The notes under the pieces are model-generated. The model saw only the letters and a program-made list of their open reading frames with translations. It did no database searches and was not told where the DNA came from. Below, in pieces: positions 1 through 5,716 of a DNA stretch of 5,716 nucleotides (its first letter is position 1; the number at the start of each line of letters is the position of its first letter). Source of the stretch: Deltaproteobacteria bacterium. GTDB taxonomy: Bacteria; Desulfobacterota; Desulfobacteria; Desulfobacterales; SG8-13. The DNA lies in assembly GCA_024639205.1 (NCBI GenBank), contig JAHEIV010000212.1, forward strand, positions 1 to 5,716, read 5' to 3'. The position numbers were made by a program, and so were the translations under genes.

Positions 1-401
1 TGGGTCACGGAAAGCCGGCATATGTGGAGAAATATAGAATTTCCTGCCGCAAGGCCATCGAGCTCATCCTCGATGCCGGCGGTGTTCCGGTTCTGGCCCA
101 CCCCTATCTGCTGGATCTGCCTGACAACGACCGTCTGGCTAAACTGGTTCAGGAGCTCCGCAAAATGGGGTTGCAGGGAATCGAGGTTTACTATCCCGAA
201 CAGCCGGCCGAATCGATCACGAACCACGAAAATCTGGCCCGCAAATATCACCTGTTGATGACAGGGGGCACGGATTTCCACGGCAGTCTGATACCACAGA
301 TTCAAATGGGCATTGGGACCGGAAACTTTCATGTTCCCTATCGGCTTTATGAGAAGCTTTTGGAACGACTGAGGATTCAGGCGACGGAGCATTCCGTTTA
401 A
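1..401 (+). CDS. PHP-domain phosphoesterase, TrpH/YciV (RNase AM)-like, C-terminal part (5' end outside window)
   Basis: This is the C-terminal 132 residues of a PHP-family metal-dependent phosphoesterase. The frame is already open at base 3 and ends at the TAA at 399-401. The visible start reads GHGKPAYVEKY, which resembles the GRGKPAYV-type segment that precedes the second half of TrpH/YciV proteins. An LAHP motif (His codon at 99-101) and a TGGTDFHG motif (about 261-284) supply the expected Asp and His metal ligands, and GIEVYYPEQ fits the same family. Known members are E. coli RNase AM (YciV), a 5'-3' exonuclease that trims rRNA 5' ends, and a 3',5'-nucleoside bisphosphate phosphatase from Chromobacterium. 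Which activity applies here cannot be read from this fragment. A GTG at 24 is internal to the conserved region and should not be taken as the start. The neighbouring rnc gene makes an RNA-processing role attractive, but that is inference. The domain call is firm and the subfamily moderate. Confidence 0.85.
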   Translation, partial: GHGKPAYVEKYRISCRKAIELILDAGGVPVLAHPYLLDLPDNDRLAKLVQELRKMGLQGIEVYYPEQPAESITNHENLARKYHLLMTGGTDFHGSLIPQIQMGIGTGNFHVPYRLYEKLLERLRIQATEHSV

Positions 402-483
402 TCAGCCGGCGGTTGTCTTCGGTGCATTGCTTCAATCCATCGAACCTGCGGAGAAACAGTCGAATCCTGATCCTGTCGGTATC

Positions 484-488
484 GAGGA
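484..488 (+). promoter_or_regulatory. Ribosome binding site of rnc
   Basis: GAGGA lies nine bases before the ATG at 498. This is good Shine-Dalgarno spacing and supports that ATG as the true start of rnc. Confidence 0.75.
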
Positions 489-497
489 AAACACCCG

Positions 498-1208
498 ATG
501 ACTGCAAATGTAGAACGATTGTTTAAAAAACTACAATACCGCTTTACCGACATCCAGCTGATGGAAAAAGCGTTGCGGCACAGCTCTTTTGTCAACGAGC
601 AATCTGACGGAAACCTGAGGGACAACGAGCGACTCGAATTTCTCGGAGATGCTGTTCTCAACCTTTGCGTCGGTGACATCCTGATGCGCAAATACCCGGA
701 TGTGAATGAGGGTGAACTCTCCCGGATGCGAGCGAATCTCGTTAACGAGTCTCAGCTGGCGGCAGTGGCTCGCCGGATCGATCTGGGTGATTTTGTCAAA
801 CTCGGCCGGGGGGAGACGCAAACCAACGGCTCAGAAAAAAACTCCATCCTGGCGAACAGCTTCGAGGCCATCATTGCAGCCGTGTATCTCGATGGTGGTT
901 TTGAAGCGGCTTTCCATATGGTAACCACGCACCTGGAACCGTTGATGGACCTGCTGAGATCACCGGAAGCAAATCAGGATCACAAAAGCCGGCTTCAGGA
1001 ACTGGTGCAGGTTTCACGGCAACCGGTGCCGGGATATGAGGTGATCGGTGAAAGCGGTCCGGATCATGACAAGACATTCAATGTCCGGCTGACGTTGCGT
1101 GATGTGACCACCAAGGGAGTCGGCAGGAGCAAAAAGCTGGCCGAACAGGATGCCGCTCGCAAAGCGCTGCGCAAGCTTCATGGCGATAATCCGGAAGGCA
1201 TAAAGTAA
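498..1208 (+). CDS. rnc: Ribonuclease III
   Basis: Complete 236-residue RNase III, close to the family's usual length. This cytoplasmic, Mg2+-dependent, homodimeric endonuclease cuts double-stranded RNA, including rRNA precursors and structured mRNAs. The RNase III domain covers about residues 5-153 and has the signature NERLEFLGDAVL (residues 43-54), containing Glu44, Glu47 and Asp51. The second catalytic motif is SILANSFEA: Glu123 is present, but residue 120 (codon AAC at 855-857) is Asn where E. coli has Asp114. The double-stranded RNA-binding domain runs from about residue 161 (DHKSRLQELVQ) to 228. It shows the PDHDKTFNV segment and the GVGRSKKLAEQDAA helix start that contacts RNA. The start is supported by a GAGGA site. 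The gene lies 96 bases after the PHP gene and 41 bases before the radical SAM gene, so co-transcription with the latter is likely. The usual partner era is not immediately downstream. Confidence 0.97.
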   Translation: MTANVERLFKKLQYRFTDIQLMEKALRHSSFVNEQSDGNLRDNERLEFLGDAVLNLCVGDILMRKYPDVNEGELSRMRANLVNESQLAAVARRIDLGDFVKLGRGETQTNGSEKNSILANSFEAIIAAVYLDGGFEAAFHMVTTHLEPLMDLLRSPEANQDHKSRLQELVQVSRQPVPGYEVIGESGPDHDKTFNVRLTLRDVTTKGVGRSKKLAEQDAARKALRKLHGDNPEGIK

Positions 1209-1249
1209 GCACGTGCGATTCATTCCCATCATCGTCGGCAGTCGATTTC

Positions 1250-2401
1250 ATGCGCACATCGCTTCTCAAAAAGAGAAAATCCGCTTCAATTGGCCGTTCG
1301 TCCGCTGTCAACCGACGGCTTGCCGTGCTTTCCTGTTCTGACCGGCCTCTTATCATTCCCGTTTTTATACCCCATCTGGGGTGTCCACATCAGTGTGCTT
1401 TCTGCAACCAGCGGGCGATCACCCAGACCGAATCGGTCCTGCCATCTCAGCACCAGCTGAGGCACATGGTGGAAAGGTATCTGGCCTATTCAGGAAAGCA
1501 GCGAAGCCGCATTCAGATTGCCTTTTACGGTGGTAATTTCTTGGGGTTGGCTCCGGCTGCCATCCGATCGCTGCTGTCCGTGGCCGAAGGGTTTGTAAAA
1601 TCAGGCATGGTGGACGGCATCCGGTTTTCCACCCGACCGGACACGGTCGACACAGAGCGCCTGGATATGATCGCGCCATACAGTGTGCAGACTGTTGAAC
1701 TCGGCGCCCAGTCCATGCAGAATACGGTGCTGGAGCGGTCAGGGCGCGGTCACTCGCTACAGGATACGATTTCGGCCGTGGATCTTCTGCGGCAGCGGGC
1801 ATATGAAATTGGACTGCAGCTGATGCCCGGGCTGCCAGGGGAATCAAGGGCCGGATGTTTCCGGTCGGCCGGCAAGGCTGCCGAACTTCGACCGGGCTTT
1901 GTGCGTCTCTACCCGGCGGTGGTGCTCGCAGGAAGCCCTATGGCCGCCTGGTACAAGGCGGGTGATTATACCCCCCTGAGCCTCTCGGACTGCCTTGAGC
2001 AGCTCAAGCAGCTGGTTCTTTTTTTTTCCCGCCGGCAGATTCCGATCATTCGAATCGGTTTGCAGGCCGCCGAAACACCGGGTGCCGGAAACCAGATTTT
2101 GGCCGGCCCCCGTCACCCGGCTTTGGGCCATCGGGTGCATTGCGAACTGTTTTTCGACATGGCGCGGCTGCTTTTGAGCAGCAATGGCGGCGATCTCACC
2201 GCCAGAACCTTCGATGTTCATCCTCGCAGCGTTTCCCGGTTGAGGGGGCTGCGCAACGAAAACCTGATGCGCCTGGGTAATGTGTATGGTACCCGTGATT
2301 TTCAGACCCGATCCGACGCGGAGCTGCCGCTGGACGGAATCAGACTTGCCGGTACAGGCAAGATGTTGACATATGACGATCTACAATGTGATATCTACTG
2401 A
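1250..2401 (+). CDS. Elp3-like radical SAM protein (COG1243 type, no acetyltransferase domain)
   Basis: This is a 383-residue radical SAM enzyme. FIPHLGCPHQCAFCNQ gives the CxxxCxxC triad (Cys45, Cys49, Cys52) that binds the [4Fe-4S] cluster used to cleave S-adenosylmethionine. FYGGNF (residues 92-97) is the GG motif that positions SAM. STRPD (127-131), ELGAQSM (150-156), SGRGHS (164-169) and QLMPGLPGES (190-199) follow in the order typical of Elp3/YhcC-like proteins. The C-terminal part (FVRLYP near 217, IRIGLQAAE, ILAGPRHPALG) matches the Radical_SAM_C region. The GNAT domain of true Elp3 is absent, so tRNA wobble-uridine modification should not be assumed and the substrate is unknown. The first 32 residues are a basic, poorly conserved-looking extension. 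ATG 1250 is the only ATG upstream of the conserved core, but it lacks a clear ribosome binding site, and GTG 1325 is an alternative start. The family call is firm, and the start is uncertain. Confidence 0.9.
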   Translation: MRTSLLKKRKSASIGRSSAVNRRLAVLSCSDRPLIIPVFIPHLGCPHQCAFCNQRAITQTESVLPSQHQLRHMVERYLAYSGKQRSRIQIAFYGGNFLGLAPAAIRSLLSVAEGFVKSGMVDGIRFSTRPDTVDTERLDMIAPYSVQTVELGAQSMQNTVLERSGRGHSLQDTISAVDLLRQRAYEIGLQLMPGLPGESRAGCFRSAGKAAELRPGFVRLYPAVVLAGSPMAAWYKAGDYTPLSLSDCLEQLKQLVLFFSRRQIPIIRIGLQAAETPGAGNQILAGPRHPALGHRVHCELFFDMARLLLSSNGGDLTARTFDVHPRSVSRLRGLRNENLMRLGNVYGTRDFQTRSDAELPLDGIRLAGTGKMLTYDDLQCDIY

Positions 2402-2557
2402 TAATCCACAAATGGTTTTTTTCGCTGGACGGCGTTTTCCTGAGTTTCTTGGGTTGCGGTATGCGTGCCAGTGCATCTTGCTGCAAAGCCCTGTGCGGCC
2501 TTGTCCAACGGAAGAAATCCTCATTTATGAATCGGACACTCCTTAGAGCCATCAACC

Positions 2558-2585
2558 TTTAATGGATGGGCACGATTAAATCCAT
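2558..2585 (+). repeat. Interlocked short inverted repeats, possible operator
   Basis: TTTAAT at 2558-2563 is the reverse complement of ATTAAA at 2575-2580. In the same stretch, ATGGAT at 2562-2567 is the reverse complement of ATCCAT at 2580-2585. The two six-base pairings overlap by two bases on the left and one on the right, so they cannot both form as hairpins at once. The position, about 75-105 bases before the kinase start, would suit a regulator-binding site. The arms are short and chance is a real alternative. Confidence 0.3.
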
Positions 2586-2593
2586 ACGCTGCT

Positions 2594-2619
2594 CTGAGCG
2601 CAGGAAAACCCTGGCTCAG
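2594..2619 (+). promoter_or_regulatory. Imperfect hairpin upstream of the kinase gene
   Basis: CTGAGC (2594-2599) pairs with GCTCAG (2614-2619), and CAGG (2601-2604) pairs with CCTG (2610-2613). This leaves one bulged G at 2600 and a five-base AAAAC loop, for ten base pairs in total, mostly G-C. It is the strongest local structure in the non-coding region. The next T run starts 22 bases after the stem, too far for a standard intrinsic terminator. It could be a leader structure or attenuator element, or a protein-binding palindrome. The pairing is seen directly, and the function is inferred. Confidence 0.5.
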
Positions 2620-2648
2620 GCGCTTTGACGGCAATCTTCGTTTTTTTT

Positions 2649-2653
2649 GAGGA
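2649..2653 (+). promoter_or_regulatory. Ribosome binding site that fixes the kinase start at ATG 2662
   Basis: GAGGA lies eight bases before ATG 2662, ideal spacing. A longer reading from TTG 2647 is possible in the same frame, but that codon overlaps this site and has no ribosome binding site of its own, only the T8 run. The ATG at 2662 is therefore preferred, and it also puts the first membrane segment right at the N-terminus. Confidence 0.75.
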
Positions 2654-2661
2654 CGGATTCG

Positions 2662-5151
2662 ATGCGACTGCGGCTGATACTGATGGTCCTTTCTTTGCTG
2701 GCGGTAGTTTCCGCCTCCACGGGAGGCTATCTCTACTACACAACCGTCCGCAAGGCCGCCTTGAAAGAAGCCGAGAGGCAGGCGGCTGCACGGCTGGGGC
2801 TGATCACGAAAAACATCTCTTTTAACCTAACAGAGAACATCGAGGTGGTCAGGGTTCTTGCCGGCATGGACGAACTGCTGGAGATGTTGGTGCGCCCCGG
2901 TGCAGAGGCCCAGCGCAGAGCCAATGCGATCCTTGATCTGTTTAAAGCGTCTCTTGGGGTGGATGTCTGCTATCTGATGAACTATAGGGGCAATACGATT
3001 GCTTCGAGCAACCGCAATGCACCGGATAGCTTTGTGGGGAAGAACTTTGAATTCCGGCCCTATTTCCAGGAGGCGTTTCACAAGGCTCCGGCGACCTACC
3101 TGGCCCTGGGAGTCACTTCCGGAAAGAGAGGCGTATACTACAGCTACCCGATTTTCGAAAAAGGAGAAGACCTGCCCATCGGGGTGGTGGTGATCAAAGG
3201 GTCCATTGAACGGATCGAAAAGGAGTTTTCGCTGCTCGACGGAGAAATCGTACTGGTTACCGATCCCCGCAGTGTGGTGTTTATCTCCAGCATAAAAGAT
3301 TGGCTCTATCAGTTGGTAAAGAATGTCTCTGACGAGGACCGGGCGGCCATAGCCGATTCGCGGCAGTTCGGAAACGGACCCTGGGAGTGGATCGGGCTGC
3401 GAAGAAAAGGCACGCACCTCGCGGCAGACAGCGAAGGAACCTTGTTTCGACTGCACGAAGAATACATCGATCCCGACCATTATCCGGGCTGGAAGGTGCT
3501 GCACCTTCGCAGCCTGGCGGCAATCTCCCAGAGTATTTCCAATCCGTTGGCCCGCCTGGCCGGCCCGGTAATCCTGTTTTTATGCGTTCTTGTGGGGATG
3601 TCGGTTTTTTTCCTATACAATAAAGCCAGTCGGGAAATCACCCGGCGCAGAGCTTTCGAAAAGGCGCTGTCGGAAAGTGAAAAGAGGTATCGCTCCCTTT
3701 ATCACAACACACCGGCCATGCTGCATTCCATCGATACGAGCGGTCGCCTGTTGAGCGTCAGCGACTATTGGGTCGAAGCCCTTGGCTTCGAGCGCGAAGA
3801 GATCATCGGAAAAAACCTGCTCGATTTTCTTTCGGAAGAATCCCGCCGCTATGCGCGCGACGTTGTTTTCCCGGAGTTTTTCAAATCCGGCGTGTGTCAG
3901 GACATTCCCTATCAGTTTGTGAAGAAATCCGGGGAGAAAATCGATGTCCTGCTGTCGGCCATTGCCGACCGGGATGCCGACGGCAACATCGCGCGAACGC
4001 TGGCGGTGTCGATCGATGTGACGCAACGCAAACGCGCCGAGGAAGCCCTGAGACTTGCCAAAGAAGAACTGAGCCGATATTCGAAAGACCTCGAGCGGCA
4101 GGTGGAGATTCGAACCAGAGAAATCTCCAGCATTCTCCGCTACACGCCTGCCGTGGTTTACATCAAGGACATCGAGGGGCGCTATCTGCTGGTCAATTCG
4201 CGTTACGAAGAGCTTTTCGCTGTAAAAAACGAAACGGTTCGCGGGGTAACGGATTTTGACATCTTTCCCCGCGATGTTGCCAAGCGGTTCAGGGAGCAGG
4301 ACCGGGCCGTGTTGGAAAAAAACCGATCCCGCCAGGTCGAAGAGCTTGTCCCCCAGAGCGATGGTATCCACACCTACCTGTCGGTCAAGTTTCCGGTTTA
4401 CGATGAAACGGGCAACCCCCGCGGGGTCTGCGGCATCGCCACCGACATCACGCAGGTAAAAAAGGTCCAGGACCAACTGCGAAGGCTTTCCGGCAACATC
4501 ATGACCAATCAGGAGAAAGAGCGATCGGCCATCGCTCGCGAACTGCACGATGAGCTCGGGCAGGTCCTCACTGCCCTTCGTATGGAAGCTGTCTGGCTTC
4601 AAGATCGTTTGCAGGAAATCGATACGAAAGGCGCTCAGCGCGCCCGGTCGATGTGCGGCCTTATCGACAAGACCATCGATGATGCGCGCAGCCTGGCATA
4701 TCGTCTCCGGCCGGGGGTTCTCGATGATCTGGGGCTGGTGGATGCCCTGGAGCTGTACACCACCGATTTTGAGAAACGCACCGGTATCACCTGTCTGTTC
4801 GACCACCGGGGTGTGCCGGCAACCGACGATACGGTGGCCACTGCCGCTTATCGCATCGCCCAGGAAGCGTTGACCAACGTGGTCCGGCATGCTGACGCCG
4901 TACACGTGGAAGTTCAGCTGTATGGAGAAAACGGGTCTTTGACGCTCGTTGTGGCCGACGATGGACGGGGGTTCAATGCGGAGGATCTCGGTGATTCGGA
5001 AGGACTGGGGCTTGCCGGGATGCGCGAACGCGCCATGCTGGCCGGGGGCTTGCTGGATATCCGGTCGGATTCCGGCATAGGAACGCGCATTCGATTTCAA
5101 GTCAAACACGAAGAGATAACCGTTGCTGAACCCAGAGAGGCTGTCAGATGA
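2662..5151 (+). CDS. Membrane sensor histidine kinase: DctB-like double Cache, two PAS domains, HisKA_3 and HATPase_c
   Basis: Sensor kinase of 829 residues. Membrane segment 1 is at about residues 3-26 and segment 2 at about 300-319. Between them is a periplasmic sensor of about 270 residues. Its motifs DSFVGKNFEFRPYFQEA (122-138) and ALGVTSGKRGVYYSYPI (148-164), and later VLVTDPRSVVFISS (197-210), closely resemble the double-Cache domain of DctB, the C4-dicarboxylate sensor. PAS 1 covers about 337-455, followed by a helical, probably coiled-coil linker (456-488), then PAS 2 (about 489-605). The kinase core is of the NarX/DegS/UhpB class. The HisKA_3 H-box ELHDELGQ has His629 as the predicted autophosphorylation site. 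The ATPase domain shows the N-box QEALTN (734-739), VADDGRGF (764-771), EGLGLAGMRERA (780-791) and GIGTRIRF (805-812). All key residues are present. The gene overlaps the downstream regulator by four bases, so the two form a coupled pair. The ligand is not established. A small carboxylate is a reasonable guess from the Cache similarity only. Confidence 0.95.
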   Translation: MRLRLILMVLSLLAVVSASTGGYLYYTTVRKAALKEAERQAAARLGLITKNISFNLTENIEVVRVLAGMDELLEMLVRPGAEAQRRANAILDLFKASLGVDVCYLMNYRGNTIASSNRNAPDSFVGKNFEFRPYFQEAFHKAPATYLALGVTSGKRGVYYSYPIFEKGEDLPIGVVVIKGSIERIEKEFSLLDGEIVLVTDPRSVVFISSIKDWLYQLVKNVSDEDRAAIADSRQFGNGPWEWIGLRRKGTHLAADSEGTLFRLHEEYIDPDHYPGWKVLHLRSLAAISQSISNPLARLAGPVILFLCVLVGMSVFFLYNKASREITRRRAFEKALSESEKRYRSLYHNTPAMLHSIDTSGRLLSVSDYWVEALGFEREEIIGKNLLDFLSEESRRYARDVVFPEFFKSGVCQDIPYQFVKKSGEKIDVLLSAIADRDADGNIARTLAVSIDVTQRKRAEEALRLAKEELSRYSKDLERQVEIRTREISSILRYTPAVVYIKDIEGRYLLVNSRYEELFAVKNETVRGVTDFDIFPRDVAKRFREQDRAVLEKNRSRQVEELVPQSDGIHTYLSVKFPVYDETGNPRGVCGIATDITQVKKVQDQLRRLSGNIMTNQEKERSAIARELHDELGQVLTALRMEAVWLQDRLQEIDTKGAQRARSMCGLIDKTIDDARSLAYRLRPGVLDDLGLVDALELYTTDFEKRTGITCLFDHRGVPATDDTVATAAYRIAQEALTNVVRHADAVHVEVQLYGENGSLTLVVADDGRGFNAEDLGDSEGLGLAGMRERAMLAGGLLDIRSDSGIGTRIRFQVKHEEITVAEPREAVR
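5135..5140 (+). promoter_or_regulatory. Ribosome binding site of the response regulator, inside the kinase gene
   Basis: GAGAGG ends seven bases before ATG 5148 and lies within the last codons of the kinase gene. Together with the ATGA overlap at 5148-5151 it indicates translational coupling of the two genes. Confidence 0.65.
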
Positions 5152-5716
5152 TTAAAGTGCTTCTGGCCGATGACCACAGCATCGTGCGGGCCGGTTTGCG
5201 ACGCATTGTCGAAGAAAGCGGCGATATGGTCGTTGTTGCCGAGGCTTCGGACGGTCGAGAGGCCATCCGGCAGATCGAAGACAGCCTGCCGGATGTAGCT
5301 GTCATCGACATTTCAATGCCCGATTTGGACGGCCTGGAGGTCATCAGCCGGCTCAACCGTCGCTATCCGGATCTGCCCGTACTGGTCCTGACCATGCATG
5401 AAGAGGGTCAGTACGTGGTGCGCGCCGTTGAAGCCGGTGCCAAGGGCTACGTGACCAAACAATCCGCCCCGGAACAGCTGGTGGCCGCCATCCGCAAAGT
5501 GCTCGAAGGCAGTCGGTACCTCACCGACGAAGCGGCCGAAGCTCTGGCCCTGCGGGTGGCCAGGGGAGGCAAGGGCCAGACCCTTCTTGACTCTCTATCC
5601 ATGCGGGAGATGCAGGTGCTGCGCCGACTGGCTCTGGGAAACACCAACCGCGAAATTGCCGAAGCATATGGAATCAGCGTTAAAACGGTGGATACCTACC
5701 GCTCGCGTCTGCTGAA
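5148..5716 (+). CDS. NarL/LuxR-family response regulator (3' end outside window)
   Basis: This is the first 189 residues of a cytoplasmic two-component response regulator, still open at the window end. The receiver domain spans about residues 1-120 with all active-site residues: acidic pair Asp8 and Asp9, phosphoacceptor Asp54 in VIDISMPDLDG, Thr82 in LTMHEE, and Lys104 in GYVTK. A linker of about 25 residues leads to a LuxR/GerE helix-turn-helix that starts near LSMREMQVL (150-158) and continues through NREIAEAYGISVKTVDTYRSRL (167-188). The family is usually about 210-220 residues, so roughly 25 residues are missing. The start codon lies in an ATGA overlap with the stop of the kinase gene, so this is its cognate partner. 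NarL-type regulators normally work with HisKA_3 kinases, which matches. On phosphorylation it is expected to bind DNA and control transcription. Its target genes are not visible here. Confidence 0.95.
   Translation, partial: MIKVLLADDHSIVRAGLRRIVEESGDMVVVAEASDGREAIRQIEDSLPDVAVIDISMPDLDGLEVISRLNRRYPDLPVLVLTMHEEGQYVVRAVEAGAKGYVTKQSAPEQLVAAIRKVLEGSRYLTDEAAEALALRVARGGKGQTLLDSLSMREMQVLRRLALGNTNREIAEAYGISVKTVDTYRSRLL

Larger units (their letters stand above)
2402..2661 (+). other. Non-coding region between the radical SAM gene and the kinase gene
   Basis: These 260 bases contain no credible gene on either strand. The first part has a T7 run (2416-2422) shortly after the radical SAM stop, but only a three-base-pair stem (CCA/TGG) precedes it, so it is not a convincing terminator. 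The second part holds interlocked inverted repeats (2558-2585), an imperfect hairpin (2594-2619), and a T8 run (2641-2648) next to the ribosome binding site. The composition is more AT-rich in patches than the flanking genes, as expected for a promoter region. I found no convincing sigma-70 or sigma-54 promoter. Confidence 0.7.

Noticed and set aside
402..497. Possible separate promoter or small gene between the PHP gene and rnc
   Set aside because: Apart from the rnc ribosome binding site, I found no matched -35/-10 pair, hairpin or credible short coding frame in these 96 bases.
2403..2422. Possible intrinsic terminator after the radical SAM gene (T7 run at 2416-2422)
   Set aside because: The only stem before the T run is three base pairs (CCA/TGG) with a four-base loop, too weak to call a terminator.
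2501..2531. Possible sigma-70 promoter, TTGTCC (2501-2506) and TATGAA (2526-2531)
   Set aside because: The spacing is 19 bases and both boxes have two mismatches to consensus. This is no better than expected by chance.
2567..2583. A sigma-54-like -24 element (GGCACG at 2569-2574) upstream of the kinase gene
   Set aside because: The -12 element is missing: the bases at the required spacing read AATC instead of TTGC, so the essential GC is not there.
2647..2661. TTG at 2647 as start of the kinase gene
   Set aside because: The codon overlaps the GAGGA site that serves ATG 2662 and has no ribosome binding site of its own.
2827..3504. A 225-codon open frame on the minus strand, opposite the Cache sensor region
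   Set aside because: It shows no recognisable domain, and the plus strand carries a convincing sensor domain. I treat it as a shadow of the kinase gene.
3613..5109. A 498-codon open frame on the minus strand, opposite the kinase gene
   Set aside because: It lies entirely antisense to a clearly functional kinase with all motifs intact. Its translation shows no recognisable domain, and long antisense frames are common in codon-biased GC-rich genes.

Overview
This window looks like a chromosomal segment of a Gram-negative, probably anaerobic bacterium, most likely from the Desulfobacterota (Deltaproteobacteria). That placement is an inference. It rests on moderately GC-rich codon use, a ribonuclease III gene followed directly by an Elp3-like radical SAM gene (an arrangement I associate with that group), and a long Cache/PAS sensor kinase with its own response regulator. 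I could not run a database search, so the lineage is tentative. All five genes lie on the plus strand. I see no mobile element, CRISPR array, tRNA or rRNA.

Positions 1-1208 hold RNA-processing genes. The window opens inside a PHP-domain phosphoesterase of the TrpH/YciV (RNase AM) type, of which only the C-terminal 132 residues are present. After a 96-base gap comes a complete rnc gene for ribonuclease III. Its second catalytic motif carries Asn where the E. coli enzyme has a catalytic Asp.

Positions 1250-2401 encode a radical SAM protein of the Elp3-like (COG1243) type. It has the CxxxCxxC cluster motif but no acetyltransferase domain. It probably belongs to the same transcription unit as rnc, with 41 bases between the two genes.

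Positions 2402-2661 are non-coding. They contain a good imperfect hairpin, two interlocked inverted repeats, and a run of eight T immediately before the ribosome binding site of the next gene. This is the natural place for a transcription boundary and for control of the signalling genes downstream.

Positions 2662-5716 encode a two-component system. The first gene is an 829-residue membrane histidine kinase with a DctB-like double-Cache sensor, two PAS domains and a NarX/DegS-type (HisKA_3) kinase core. The second is a NarL/LuxR-type response regulator that overlaps it by four bases and is cut off by the window end. The expected flow is: an external ligand is sensed by the Cache module, the kinase phosphorylates itself at His629, the phosphate passes to Asp54 of the regulator, and the regulator's HTH domain binds DNA. 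The most interesting points are the pairing of a DctB-like sensor with a NarL-class output, the Asp-to-Asn change in RNase III, and the structured leader before the kinase gene. I found no clear evidence of a wholly new system.
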